DNA of 64,000 nucleotides from Anaerolinea thermophila. Its GTDB lineage: Bacteria > Chloroflexota > Anaerolineae > Anaerolineales > Anaerolineaceae. The position numbers and the translations under genes were made by a program. Positions 53,199 through 61,818 of the stretch are shown here, in pieces. The notes under the pieces are model-generated. The model saw only the letters and a program-made list of their open reading frames with translations, made no database searches and was not told where the DNA came from. The stretch is from contig NZ_DYHZ01000002.1 in NCBI RefSeq assembly GCF_020723905.1, forward strand, positions 62,001-126,000, written 5' to 3'. Every line of letters starts with the position of its first letter. Within the stretch, counting starts at the first letter, position 1.

Positions 53199-53574
53199 TC
53201 AACCCCGAAAGGATATGGTTTTCCTGTAGAGATTGAAAGAGCCGATAAAGGGATGAAAAGGAGCCTCTCGCCCGATGAAGGGGTCGCATAAAACCCCGAT
53301 CAGGGGGAGGTTCCTGTGGAACCATTTAGCCCTCTGCACCGATGGGAATGGGCTGTCCCGTTTGTAAAGGGAAGTCTTGTGCTTCCTGGTGCCGATTCAA
53401 ACAACCAGCAACAGCCGCAGGAAGCGTTCTTCGGGTGGTTATCCGGTATCACTGGATGACGCCACCCCTTTCCGGTGGGGGAGGAATCATACCTGCCGCC
53501 GGATTGCTGGCTTTTTCTGCCTTTGATCAACTCTATAGTTCCGCCCGATTTCTGGAATCTGGAAAAAATCATCC
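53199..53574. other. Intergenic stretch without recognised gene
   Basis: Between the RCC1 gene and the promoter at 53575 I see no supported gene. The two track ORFs here (53300-53581 minus, 53342-53578 plus) overlap each other and show no family features. No terminator with a T-run was found after the RCC1 gene. Confidence 0.4.
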
Positions 53575-53629
53575 TTGACATTATAGAACATATATTCTAT
53601 AATCACTTTACACTAGAACAAATTTTCTA
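53575..53629 (+). promoter_or_regulatory. Consensus promoter with two TAGAAC-type operators
   Basis: TTGACA (53575-53580) and TATAAT (53598-53603) are perfect, 17 bases apart. The palindrome TAGAACATATATTCTA (53584-53599) fills the spacer, and TAGAACAAATTTTCTA (53614-53629) lies just downstream, 30 bases from the first, or about three helical turns. Both are 16 bp and match the operator at 29828-29843. A strong promoter held by two operators implies tight repression. Confidence 0.78.
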
Positions 53630-53668
53630 ATCTGTTCTGTTCTTTCCAGGAGTAAGGAGGCGAACGGT

Positions 53669-54475
53669 ATGAACAACAACAGTCGTGCCATGAGCGCGCA
53701 ATTTCGCTCAGCCATTTCCCGCGCGGACCCGAGTGTGGTGTTCCTGGTGATGATCCTGGGGGCGTTGGTTGCCTTCGAGATCTTCAACTACAGCACCACC
53801 GATCACGCCCTGCGGGACCTGCTGGGTGACCTCAAATTTGGCGGGATGTACTGGTCCACCATTCTCGCAATTGCCTTTTGCGGGATTGATTTTGCCGGGA
53901 TTGCCCGCCTGTTCACCCCCGAACAGGGCGCTGATGAACCCCGCGAAATCTGGTATCTGTTCGGGGCGTGGTTGCTGGCGGCAACCATGAACGCCATCCT
54001 CACCTGGTGGGGGGTGTCCATGGCAATCACCAATCACAAGGTGCAGAGCGCCGCTGTCATCAATCCCAAGACGATTGCCACGGTTGTGCCGATCTTCGTT
54101 GCCATCATGGTGTGGGTCATCCGGGTGTTGATTATTGGCACGCTTACCGTGGCGATGGATCGGGTGCTCCGTGGAGAAAGTTCTCGTTCCCGTTCATGGA
54201 GGAGCACAGCGGCAACTTCTGCCGGTTTGCCCACCCCTGCACCTCTGCCCACTGCCCCATCCTTTGCACCGCGTCCAACGCCCACCCCATCGTTGAGCCG
54301 CAGTGCCGCACCCACTTCGCGGGCTTCTTCCAGCGCCTCATTCTCTGCGCCTGCGCCTGCTGAGTCTGCGCCGATCCCTGAACCCACCTATCACAGTCTC
54401 TCCATGAGCGGACGCGCTTCCAGCGCTGCACCTGTGGGCAGTCGCCCTGCACAAACACCCACCCGCCGATTATAA
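53669..54475 (+). CDS. Four-helix membrane protein with Ser/Pro/Ala-rich tail
   Basis: Protein of 268 residues. About four hydrophobic segments (VVFLVMILGALVAFEIFNY; YWSTILAIAFCGIDFAGIARLF; WYLFGAWLLAATMNAILTWWGVSMAI; TIATVVPIFVAIMVWVIRVLIIGTLTVAM) are followed by a charged turn (DRVLRGESSRSRS) and about 85 residues of low-complexity Ser/Pro/Ala/Thr. AAGGAGG lies nine bases before the ATG. No family recognised. Its promoter shares an operator with the degenerate FtsK-like gene, so the two may belong to one regulon. The product could be a membrane anchor; no more can be said. Confidence 0.7.
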   Translation: MNNNSRAMSAQFRSAISRADPSVVFLVMILGALVAFEIFNYSTTDHALRDLLGDLKFGGMYWSTILAIAFCGIDFAGIARLFTPEQGADEPREIWYLFGAWLLAATMNAILTWWGVSMAITNHKVQSAAVINPKTIATVVPIFVAIMVWVIRVLIIGTLTVAMDRVLRGESSRSRSWRSTAATSAGLPTPAPLPTAPSFAPRPTPTPSLSRSAAPTSRASSSASFSAPAPAESAPIPEPTYHSLSMSGRASSAAPVGSRPAQTPTRRL

Positions 54476-54503
54476 AAACAGGGATGAAAAATTGAATAGC
54501 GAT

Positions 54504-55916
54504 TTATTCCCGTGACGCGCCTTCGGGCGCGTCACTGCTTTTCTGGGGCTGGGTGAGCGGCAGGTGAATGACAAAGGTGGTGCCTTTTCCAACCACCGAG
54601 GTCACGTCAATTCTTCCCCCATGCACCTGCACAATCCAGTAGGCGATGGAGAGCCCCAGTCCAAAACCGCTTGCCTGCCCCTGACTGCGCGTGCGCGACT
54701 TCTCCCCGCGGTAAAAACGTTCGAAGATGTAGGGCAGGTCTTCCTCGGGAATGCCGGGTCCGGTATCGCTCACTGTGATACGGGCATATCCGTCGCTCTG
54801 GGTCAGTCCAAGGGTCACCACCCCGCCTGCCGGAGTGTACTGCACCGCATTGCCCACAATGTTAAGAAGCACCTGCTTGAGGCGGTCCCGATCGCCAATC
54901 AGGGAGACCTGCTCCAGCGGATTCACCTCGATACGCACCCGGTCTCCTGCCAGCGTGCGCATTTGCTGGAACACTTCCAGCAGGATGGTATCCATCTCCA
55001 CCGGTTTCAGATCCAGCGGCAGGCGTCCCGATTCTGCCTGAGCCAGTAACAGCAGGTTGCCAACCAGCCGGGAGAGGCGGTCCACCTCCGACTCAATGCT
55101 CTGGAGCGATTCCTCGTCGCCACATTTCATCTTGCGCATCAGGCTCACCTCACCCTTGATGACCGTCAGCGGGGTGCGCAGTTCGTGGCTTACATCGGCG
55201 ATGAAGCGCCGCTGGGTGGTGAAAAGGCTTTCCAGTCGGCTGAGAGTCTGATTGAAGGCTTGAATCAGGCGTCCCACCTCGTCATCGCTATCGGGCGGGG
55301 TGGGAATGCGCCGCGAGAGATCATCGGCACGGGTGATGGTGGTGGCAACTTCCGTGACCATCTCCAGCGGTTCCAGTGTGCGCCGCACAGCCACCGATGC
55401 CAGCAAGGCGGAGAAGAAGGTCGAAATGAGCGAAAGGAAAATGAGAATGGATGCCAGCGTGGAGCGCACCGCATCCACCAGCGCCAGACTCAACCCTACC
55501 TGTAAAATCCCCACCGGACCACGTCGGGAGACCAGCGGTACCGTCAGCACGCGCATGTGCTGATCGTTGCTGAAGGCGGCGCTGAACATGGTCCTGCCGG
55601 ATTGACGGGCGGCGGGATCGAGCGGTTGCGTCCAGGTGCGCGGGCGGGCAAACTGCAGACGGCGGTTGTTGTCCCAAACCTGAATGACCAGGGTGCCTTC
55701 CGCCGGCTCAAAGGCATCCAGCCAGCGGCGGTCAAACTGCCCCATGGTATTCACTCCCAACCCTTCAATCAGGCGGGCGGCTTCCCGTTCCAGAACGCTG
55801 TCCACCTGTTCGGTTAAAACAACGCTCACCAGTCCGTAGACCAGCGAGCCAAAGATAAGCAAAGTGCCCCCCAGCACAAGCGTGAAGAGGAGGGCAAGCC
55901 GGGTGCGAAGCGACAT
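54504..55916 (-). CDS. Sensor histidine kinase
   Basis: Two-component sensor of 470 residues: N-terminal membrane helix, an extracytoplasmic domain of about 110 residues, second helix (ASILIFLSLISTFFSALLASVA), HAMP linker, HisKA with DVSHELRTPLTVI and HATPase (NIVGNAVQYTP, DTGPGIPEEDLPYIFERFYRG, GFGLGLSIAYWIVQVHGG). Its start overlaps the response regulator stop by one base. The signal is unknown; the extracytoplasmic domain shows no recognisable ligand motif. Its last codons contain a strong hairpin that probably terminates the convergent gene. Confidence 0.9.
   Translation of the reverse strand: MSLRTRLALLFTLVLGGTLLIFGSLVYGLVSVVLTEQVDSVLEREAARLIEGLGVNTMGQFDRRWLDAFEPAEGTLVIQVWDNNRRLQFARPRTWTQPLDPAARQSGRTMFSAAFSNDQHMRVLTVPLVSRRGPVGILQVGLSLALVDAVRSTLASILIFLSLISTFFSALLASVAVRRTLEPLEMVTEVATTITRADDLSRRIPTPPDSDDEVGRLIQAFNQTLSRLESLFTTQRRFIADVSHELRTPLTVIKGEVSLMRKMKCGDEESLQSIESEVDRLSRLVGNLLLLAQAESGRLPLDLKPVEMDTILLEVFQQMRTLAGDRVRIEVNPLEQVSLIGDRDRLKQVLLNIVGNAVQYTPAGGVVTLGLTQSDGYARITVSDTGPGIPEEDLPYIFERFYRGEKSRTRSQGQASGFGLGLSIAYWIVQVHGGRIDVTSVVGKGTTFVIHLPLTQPQKSSDAPEGASRE
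54512..54535 (+). terminator. UUCG-capped hairpin inside the kinase 3' end
   Basis: GTGACGCGCC-TTCG-GGCGCGTCAC, ten pairs and a very stable tetraloop, followed by TGCTTTT. It is placed to end transcription of the membrane-protein gene, while encoding the tail of the convergent kinase gene (DAPEGASRE). Confidence 0.7.
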
Positions 55917-56593
55917 CAGGGGGTTTCTCTCAGCACGTATCCTACCCCGCGCACGGTATGGAGCAGGCGGGGCTCTCCGTCACTTTCCAGTTTTTGCCGT
56001 AGATAGCGAATGTACACGTCCAGGACGTTGCTTTCGCCGCCAAAGTCATAGCCCCACACGCGGTCGAAAATCATCTCGCGGGTAAGCACCTGCCGCGGAT
56101 GCCGCAGGAAGAGTTCCAGCAAGTCGTATTCCTTGGCGGTCAGGGGAATGGTGCGGTTGCCGCGGGTGGCTTGCCGGGTGGATGTGTCGAGAGTCAGGTC
56201 GGCAAACGAGAGTACCGGAGCGCGTTCCATCTGGGTGCGGCGCAGGAGAGCGCGAATGCGGGCAAGAAGTTCTTCCAGTTCAAAGGGCTTGGTCATGTAA
56301 TCATCGGCGCCCGAGTCAAGCCCCTGCACGCGGTCCTGCAGGGTGTCTTTGGCTGTCAGCATCAGGATAGGGGCATTGCAGAGGGTGCGCAAACGCTGGC
56401 AGACTTCCAGTCCATCCATGCCGGGAAGCATCCAGTCCAGGATGATCAAATCGGGGCGATGCTCGCGCGCCAGTTGCAGTCCACTTTCCCCTTCCAGCGC
56501 ACTTTCCACCAGATAACCCTCATAGGTCAACGCCCGCTTTAGAACGCGAACGATGCCCTCATCGTCTTCAATGATTAAAATGCGTTCCTTCAT
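55916..56593 (-). CDS. OmpR/PhoB-family response regulator
   Basis: 225 residues. REC domain with IEDDEG, phospho-acceptor [16 protein letters not shown] and YMTKPFE; winged helix with [31 protein letters not shown] and the [10 protein letters not shown] recognition region. It is upstream of and coupled to the sensor kinase gene. Target genes are not evident nearby. Confidence 0.92.
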   Translation of the reverse strand: MKERILIIEDDEGIVRVLKRALTYEGYLVESALEGESGLQLAREHRPDLIILDWMLPGMDGLEVCQRLRTLCNAPILMLTAKDTLQDRVQGLDSGADDYMTKPFELEELLARIRALLRRTQMERAPVLSFADLTLDTSTRQATRGNRTIPLTAKEYDLLELFLRHPRQVLTREMIFDRVWGYDFGGESNVLDVYIRYLRQKLESDGEPRLLHTVRGVGYVLRETP

Positions 56594-56749
56594 GTGCCCC
56601 TCCTCTGAAATTAATATACCATGATTCGCGGTTGGAAAGTATGCTTTATCCTCACTCTCTCAACAGGAGGGGGCAAAAAGGGGCGGCGGCATGGGTGGAT
56701 GCCGCCGCCAGAAAGAAGGGAAGGGAAGAGATGATGAAGAATGGGGAAT

Positions 56750-56983
56750 TTACGCTGAATGCCCCGTCCAGGCAGAAACCAGTTGCAGGGCTTCGCCGGC
56801 GTATTCAGCAGGAACGCGTACCTCAAAACGCCCGTCCGGAAGGCGTTTCATCTTTTTTGCCAGGCGGGCGGGCAGATGGGCGCACTTCAACCGTTCGCAA
56901 ATCTCCACTGCCAGCGCCAGTGCTACCGTGCGGAAGACCGGTGTATCCGCAGGTGTCTCATCAGAAGAAGGGGGATGACTCAT
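56750..56983 (-). CDS. Small cytoplasmic protein, unknown
   Basis: 77 residues from the ATG at 56983, which has a strong GGAGGT seven bases upstream; the track start at 57022 lies before that site. Sequence features: TVALALAVEICERLKC and LPDGRFEVRVPAEYAGEALQLVSAW, an amphipathic alpha/beta layout. No signal or membrane segment and no recognised family. Near the DUF952 gene but with a gap of 95 bases. Confidence 0.6.
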   Translation of the reverse strand: MSHPPSSDETPADTPVFRTVALALAVEICERLKCAHLPARLAKKMKRLPDGRFEVRVPAEYAGEALQLVSAWTGHSA

Positions 56984-57078
56984 AGGGATTACCTCCGTCC
57001 AAAAGGATTGCAGTCTGAACAACCTTCTGAACAGAGATAACCCCGCAAAATGGACAAAGTGACGGGGAATTTTTCCCG

Positions 57079-57441
57079 TTACCGGTGCGTGGGAATGGGG
57101 TGTAAATCGGGAAAGCGCACAAATGCGCCATCGCCAGCGGGGGTCAGGGTTCCCACTGCGCGCACGGCGTCCAGGTTCAGCGCGCCGTACAGGTGGGGGA
57201 ACAGTTCTTTCCCTCCCTCCAGTGGTGGTTCCAGACGCAAAGGCGCCTGAAGCAGGGCGCTCTCCACCTCCAGCACCACCAGATCCCGTTGACCTCGAAA
57301 GAGAGTATTCGCCACCCGCAGGAGTTGATCGCGCATGGAAAAGTGGATGAATCCCTCACGGTTGAGCGACTCGGGACGGTACATCCCCGCTTCACGGGCG
57401 CTTTCCCAGTCCGAAGCGGTCAGTATGTGAAATAGAATCAT
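57079..57441 (-). CDS. DUF952-domain protein
   Basis: Protein of 120 residues of the DUF952 family: FHILTASDWESAREAGMYRPESLNREGFIHFSMRDQLLRVAN and EGGKELFPHLYGALNLDAV. These phrases match the family well. GAGGT lies before the ATG. The fold resembles glutathione-S-transferase-associated proteins, but the function is not established. Confidence 0.82.
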   Translation of the reverse strand: MILFHILTASDWESAREAGMYRPESLNREGFIHFSMRDQLLRVANTLFRGQRDLVVLEVESALLQAPLRLEPPLEGGKELFPHLYGALNLDAVRAVGTLTPAGDGAFVRFPDLHPIPTHR

Positions 57442-57471
57442 GGTGCAACCTCGTTGTAAACGGTATTGTCC

Positions 57472-58425
57472 CTATTTTAAGACCACTTCGCCCCAGGTGG
57501 TAGGATCGGTGAGCGCGCGGCGCGGTGCGCTGGACACCATGCTCTGCTGAACGGCATTGCCGGGCAGGTCGTTATCCGAAACCGAGAGCGCAAACCCCAG
57601 ACGCATTCCCCGTGTGGGGGTGATGCCAAACACCGACCAGGGGATGGCAATCTCGGCGCGGTAAATGGCGCCCTCATAACGGGCGGCGATCTTTACTCCG
57701 GAAGGCGTGCCACTCTTTGAAGATGGATACCACAGGTAGGCTTCCGGATTGCCGGAGGCTATTTCCGGGCGTCCGAGGGCAAAACCCAGTTGAAAATCAT
57801 CCCCGTTGAGGCGGTCGGTGGAAAAATCGCCCAGCAGATCGGTGTCCAGCAGGAGTTCGATGCTGTCGCCTTTGTAGATCATCTCCCCGGAAGAAGTTTG
57901 CACGTAGCGGTCATCGCGCACCTTGACGGCAAGGTAAAGATAAGTATTGTCCCATCCCACATAGTACGAACCGGCAAGGTCGTCCTCGTTCTGCCACTCA
58001 CTCTTGCCGAAAACCACATGGGTGGCGGGATACTCCCTTGCCACTTTCTTCCATTCACTCCAGTCGCCGTCCAGCGTTGGTGCCGGACTCATGAAGGTGG
58101 CGTTCGAGACCACGCTCCGCCGCGGGGGAGAGGTGGGAGTGGGCGGCACGGGGGTGGGAGGCACGGCTGTCGGCACTGCCTGGGTAGCCGTGGGAGCGGG
58201 CAGTGTGGGCGAAGCCTGCGCCGGCGGGACGCTCGTGGCGGTGGCAACCGGTGGGAAGGTGGGCGTTGGCGGAATAGCCGACGCCGTCTGGTACAGAGCG
58301 GCTAAAGTCTGCTCCAGCGGGGGAACGGTAGGGGTTGCCGCCTGCCTGCCGAACGATGGAAAGTTGCATGCCGCCATCGCCACCAGCAGGGCAACAAACG
58401 GAATCAACAAACGCAAGCGTTTCAT
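57472..58425 (-). CDS. Lipoprotein with CBM9-like carbohydrate-binding domain
   Basis: About 317 residues: signal LLIPFVALLVAMAACNF with lipobox, a Pro/Thr-rich linker (TATSVPPAQASPTLPAPTATQ), then a CBM9/DOMON-like beta-sandwich: PTLDGDWSEWKKVA, YYVGWDNTYLYLAVKVRDD, KGDSIELLLDTDL, YRAEIAIPWSVFGITP and MRLGFALSVSDND. CBM9 domains bind sugar chains; here probably at the cell surface. ATG at 58425 has GAGGAG six bases upstream and is preferred to 58449. No neighbour explains a partner. Confidence 0.8.
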   Translation of the reverse strand: MKRLRLLIPFVALLVAMAACNFPSFGRQAATPTVPPLEQTLAALYQTASAIPPTPTFPPVATATSVPPAQASPTLPAPTATQAVPTAVPPTPVPPTPTSPPRRSVVSNATFMSPAPTLDGDWSEWKKVAREYPATHVVFGKSEWQNEDDLAGSYYVGWDNTYLYLAVKVRDDRYVQTSSGEMIYKGDSIELLLDTDLLGDFSTDRLNGDDFQLGFALGRPEIASGNPEAYLWYPSSKSGTPSGVKIAARYEGAIYRAEIAIPWSVFGITPTRGMRLGFALSVSDNDLPGNAVQQSMVSSAPRRALTDPTTWGEVVLK

Positions 58426-58659
58426 GTTCTTCTCCTCACTTTCCAGCATCCTGAACGCGATGCGGAATCTTCCTTCTGGTTAGACGTAAAGCATTGCTGG
58501 AAGGTTCCCATGCGGTGATTTCAATTTAATCTTACGGCATTACGCCCGCTTTGGCGCCGGGGATTTTGCCTTTTGGGGGTCAATCTGTCCCGTTCCAGGA
58601 GGTGGTCAGACTCTGGCGGGCTTCGTCCCATTGCTCATCCACCCCGGTGGTCTGCCCTC

Positions 58660-58866
58660 TATGTGGCACATCTGGGCAAAGTGAACCTGCGCGGTTTCTT
58701 TGCCTGGCTGATGTGGGTGGCGGTGCACATCTTCCAGTTTATTGGCTTTCACAACCGTCTGGCAGTGATGCTTAACTGGGCATGGGATTATTTTCTCTAT
58801 GACCGTGCGCTGCGCTTGATAGAACAGCCCGAAGAGAAGCCGGAAGAGCAGCAACTGCCGGTATGA
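58660..58866 (+). pseudogene. 3' remnant of a type II NADH dehydrogenase gene
   Basis: The frame encodes VAHLGKVNLRGFFAWLMWVAVHIFQFIGFHNRLAVMLNWAWDYFLYDRALRLI, the C-terminal membrane-anchoring part of NDH-2 (usual form: LRGFLAWLLWLFVH...IGFRNRL...WAWNYF). No FAD or NAD domain lies upstream in any frame; only about 65 residues remain. The track ORF extends back to 58573 over sequence unlike NDH-2. It appears to be the tail of a deleted gene. Confidence 0.7.
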
Positions 58867-58875
58867 GGCGCGGGT

Positions 58876-61689
58876 TTACCCTCCGGCAGAGAAGAAGGGA
58901 CTCAAATACAGCATGTCTTCGGTCTGCTCGCCGCGGTACAGCGCTTCGATAACCGCCGCATAGCGCTGATTCACGATGGGACGGCGCAGTTTCATACTGC
59001 TGGTCAGACTTCCGTCTTCAATCGTCAGGGTATCGCGCAGAACTGCCCAGCGCTTGACCTGTTCCGGATGCGAGAACTGGGCATTGATGCGGGCAATTTC
59101 CTTCTCATACAAGCGGGTTTTGTCCTCGTTCCAGCATGGCTCTTCCAGCCAGAACAGTGCGGCGCAGTAGGGTTTGCTCTCTCCTACCAGCATGACCTGT
59201 GCCACCCCCGGCAGCATGCGCAGTTGCGCTTCGATGGCGGCAGGGTAGATTTTCTTGCCATAGGATGTGACCAGTAAATCCTTCTTTCTACCCTGCAGGC
59301 TCAGGAATCCGTCTGCAGAGAGTTCTCCCATATCGCCGGTATCCAGCCAGCCTTCGGGGAAGGGGATGAAGCGCCCACCTGTGTGATACCCGTCTGCCAC
59401 CTGAGGACCGCGCACATACAGCACCCCCTCGGCATCGCGGCGCACCTCAGTTTCGGGGAGCAGTTCACCCACCGTTCCCAGGCGGTTTCGTCCCAGACGG
59501 TTCATCGAGACCAGCGGTGCTTCGGTCAAGCCATAGGCGTCGTGCACTTCGATGCCCAGTTCGCGGAAGAATGCCAGCAGAGAGGGGTCGGATCGGGCTG
59601 AACCCACAATCATTTGGCGACATCCGCGCAAACCGGCTTTGCGCAGCAGTCCCCAGCGCAACACTTTGCCCACCCCGCGGCGCAGGCGTCCCGGCGGCAG
59701 GGAGAGGTAGCGCTTTCCCAGCGAGGTTTCCAGCACCGCCTGATGCAGTTTCTCAAAGAAGCGCGGCACTGAGAAGAAAATCGTTGGCTCGGCCATTCGC
59801 AGTCCGAGTGGCAGGTCGTTGAAATCCTGCAGGTAGTACAGATCCAGCGCCGCGGGAACAAAATACGGCGAGAAGGTTGCCAGAATGCCCTCTACCACAT
59901 GGCTCAGCGGCAGGAAGGACAGGTAAGACCCCCAGCGGTTGCGTTCCTTCCACGGGTACATGGATGCCAGCGTTTCTGCCACCCAGCGCAGTTGTCCCTG
60001 ACGGTAGAGCACCCCCCGCGCGTGTCCAGTGGTTCCTGAGGTGTAGTACAGCGCGGCGGGGTCGTCCATGCTCAACGTCGGCGGCTGGAAGGAATGCCCG
60101 GCGCCCTTTTGCAGGAAAGATTCCCAGTCCAGTCCATCGGTGAGCGGACTTTTGCCCTCCTGCCGCAGGGTAAAATCTACAATCAGCCCGTGGAAGCGAA
60201 CGTGGTGCAGTTTTGCCAGCGCGGCTTCGTCTCCCACGAAGAAGATGCGCGCGCCGCTGTCTTCCAGCAGGCGGGATATTTCCGCCGGCGGGCAGGTGAC
60301 GTACAACGGCACGCTGACCACTCCGGCAAGCCCGCAGGCAATCAGCAGGGAAAAATACCGGCTGGTGTTGCGTCCCAGAATTGCCACCCGCTCGCCGGGT
60401 TGCATGCCCAGTGCCTGAAGCGCCGCGGCACCGGTGAGAATCTCCTGGCGCACCTCAGCGGCAGAGCGCACCTGCTCGACAAGTTTGCCCCGCCCGCCGC
60501 TGGCAGGCAAATCGTGATACACCACCGGCTTGCGGCGGCTTTGCAGACGGAAGAGCACCTGTTCGTACACTGTGCGCCCGCTGCGATGCCAGAACGAGTA
60601 CCGCACGGCATAAGCCAGCAGATGGGGCAGAAACGCGCGCCAGTCGCGATAAGGATAATCTCCCAGCAGGGCTTGCACGGCATCGCGCCGGAAGATGGGT
60701 TGTTTCTGGAAGTACGGGAGCAGGCGCATCAATGAGGCAAGGTCATCTTTCAACAGGGTTTCCAGCGCCGCCGAAGGGCGAATCAGTTGGTGTAAGGGCA
60801 GGTAGAGCGGCTGGGGCAGGCGGATGCCGAGATGTTCGGCAGTCCATTCGCGCACAAAGGCAACCATTTCTCCAAGGGTGGGCATGGCATCGGGTGGCGG
60901 GGTGAGATGAAACGTCCTGCCCACCGCCTGTGGATGTTCAAGCAGACGCACCACGGCGTCGGCAACGAAATCCACCGGCACCAGATTTACCCGCAGGGTG
61001 GGCGAAGCCGGCGCCACCCGCAGATTGCCGGTCATGTACAGGCGTAAGGGGTAGTACAGGGTGTTGAAAGTCTTGATAGCGCCGGTATGTCCATCGCCGA
61101 CAATCATGCCCGGGCGGAAGACGCTCACCGGTAGACGCGTCATGGCTTCGCGTACCAGGATTTCGGCTTCGTATTTGCTTTGTTCGTAAGGACTGGAAAA
61201 GCCGTAGCGGTCGCTGAGTTCTTCCTCGGCAACTTCATCGGAACGGTTGCCGCACACATAGGCAGTGGAAAGATGCGCCAGGCGCGTCAAGCCATGATGA
61301 TCCTGCACCGCATGAGCCAGTTCCAGAAGATGGCGTGTCCCTTCGACGTTGATCCGGCGCAGTTCTTCCAGCGGCGCAAACAGGCGCACATCCGCCGCTG
61401 CATGGATGATATGGGTCAGCGAAACCGTTAAGCCGTGGTACTGCTCATCGCTCAGCCCGAGGCGGGGCTGGGTGATATCTCCACACAGCACTTCCACGCG
61501 GGAGGGATCCACGCTGCGCAGTTCGGGCAGGTACCACCATTCCCGTTCCAGACGGCGGCGGGCATCTTCACGATCCCTGCCGCGAACGAGCGCCACCAGA
61601 TGGGTATGGGGATCCTGCAAGAGGCGCCGCGCCACCTGCGAACCCAGTACGCCGGTTGCACCGGTCAGCAACACTACCCGTGAGGCCAT
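58876..61689 (-). CDS. Fused thioester-reductase-type SDR and acyl-CoA synthetase
   Basis: Two-enzyme protein of about 937 residues. Residues 1-360: extended SDR/NAD_binding_4 with TGATGVLGSQVARRLL (cofactor), HLSTAYV and YEQSKYEAE (YxxxK), as in fatty acyl reductases. Residues about 400-937: AMP-binding ligase with YYTSGTTGHARGVLY, YGLTEAP, WLDTGDMG and SSMKLRRPIV (catalytic Lys), the long-chain acyl-CoA synthetase form. Likely activates and reduces fatty acids to aldehyde or alcohol. The ATG at 61689 starts right before the SDR fold; 61767 adds 26 residues after a hairpin. No carrier-protein domain is visible. Confidence 0.82.
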   Translation of the reverse strand: MASRVVLLTGATGVLGSQVARRLLQDPHTHLVALVRGRDREDARRRLEREWWYLPELRSVDPSRVEVLCGDITQPRLGLSDEQYHGLTVSLTHIIHAAADVRLFAPLEELRRINVEGTRHLLELAHAVQDHHGLTRLAHLSTAYVCGNRSDEVAEEELSDRYGFSSPYEQSKYEAEILVREAMTRLPVSVFRPGMIVGDGHTGAIKTFNTLYYPLRLYMTGNLRVAPASPTLRVNLVPVDFVADAVVRLLEHPQAVGRTFHLTPPPDAMPTLGEMVAFVREWTAEHLGIRLPQPLYLPLHQLIRPSAALETLLKDDLASLMRLLPYFQKQPIFRRDAVQALLGDYPYRDWRAFLPHLLAYAVRYSFWHRSGRTVYEQVLFRLQSRRKPVVYHDLPASGGRGKLVEQVRSAAEVRQEILTGAAALQALGMQPGERVAILGRNTSRYFSLLIACGLAGVVSVPLYVTCPPAEISRLLEDSGARIFFVGDEAALAKLHHVRFHGLIVDFTLRQEGKSPLTDGLDWESFLQKGAGHSFQPPTLSMDDPAALYYTSGTTGHARGVLYRQGQLRWVAETLASMYPWKERNRWGSYLSFLPLSHVVEGILATFSPYFVPAALDLYYLQDFNDLPLGLRMAEPTIFFSVPRFFEKLHQAVLETSLGKRYLSLPPGRLRRGVGKVLRWGLLRKAGLRGCRQMIVGSARSDPSLLAFFRELGIEVHDAYGLTEAPLVSMNRLGRNRLGTVGELLPETEVRRDAEGVLYVRGPQVADGYHTGGRFIPFPEGWLDTGDMGELSADGFLSLQGRKKDLLVTSYGKKIYPAAIEAQLRMLPGVAQVMLVGESKPYCAALFWLEEPCWNEDKTRLYEKEIARINAQFSHPEQVKRWAVLRDTLTIEDGSLTSSMKLRRPIVNQRYAAVIEALYRGEQTEDMLYLSPFFSAGG

Positions 61690-61767
61690 CAGAAGAGCCC
61701 TTTCCCAGAGGCATGAAATCAGCAGTCCCCTTTCCGCCAGTCCTGATTTTACCAGCGTTAAACGCAT

Positions 61768-61788
61768 CCGCCCGAAATTTTCGGGCGG
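61768..61788. terminator. GC-rich hairpin between two minus-strand genes
   Basis: CCGCCCGAAATTTTCGGGCGG, ten complementary bases on each side. It follows the BNR-like gene and precedes the reductase-ligase gene. No real T-run, so termination is only likely. Confidence 0.5.
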
Positions 61789-61818
61789 ATTGTTAAGCGG
61801 AAGTAAGCCGTTTTATTT

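Noticed and set aside
57123-57350. Short plus-strand ORFs opposite the DUF952 gene
   Set aside because: Shadows of the DUF952 frame without ribosome binding sites.
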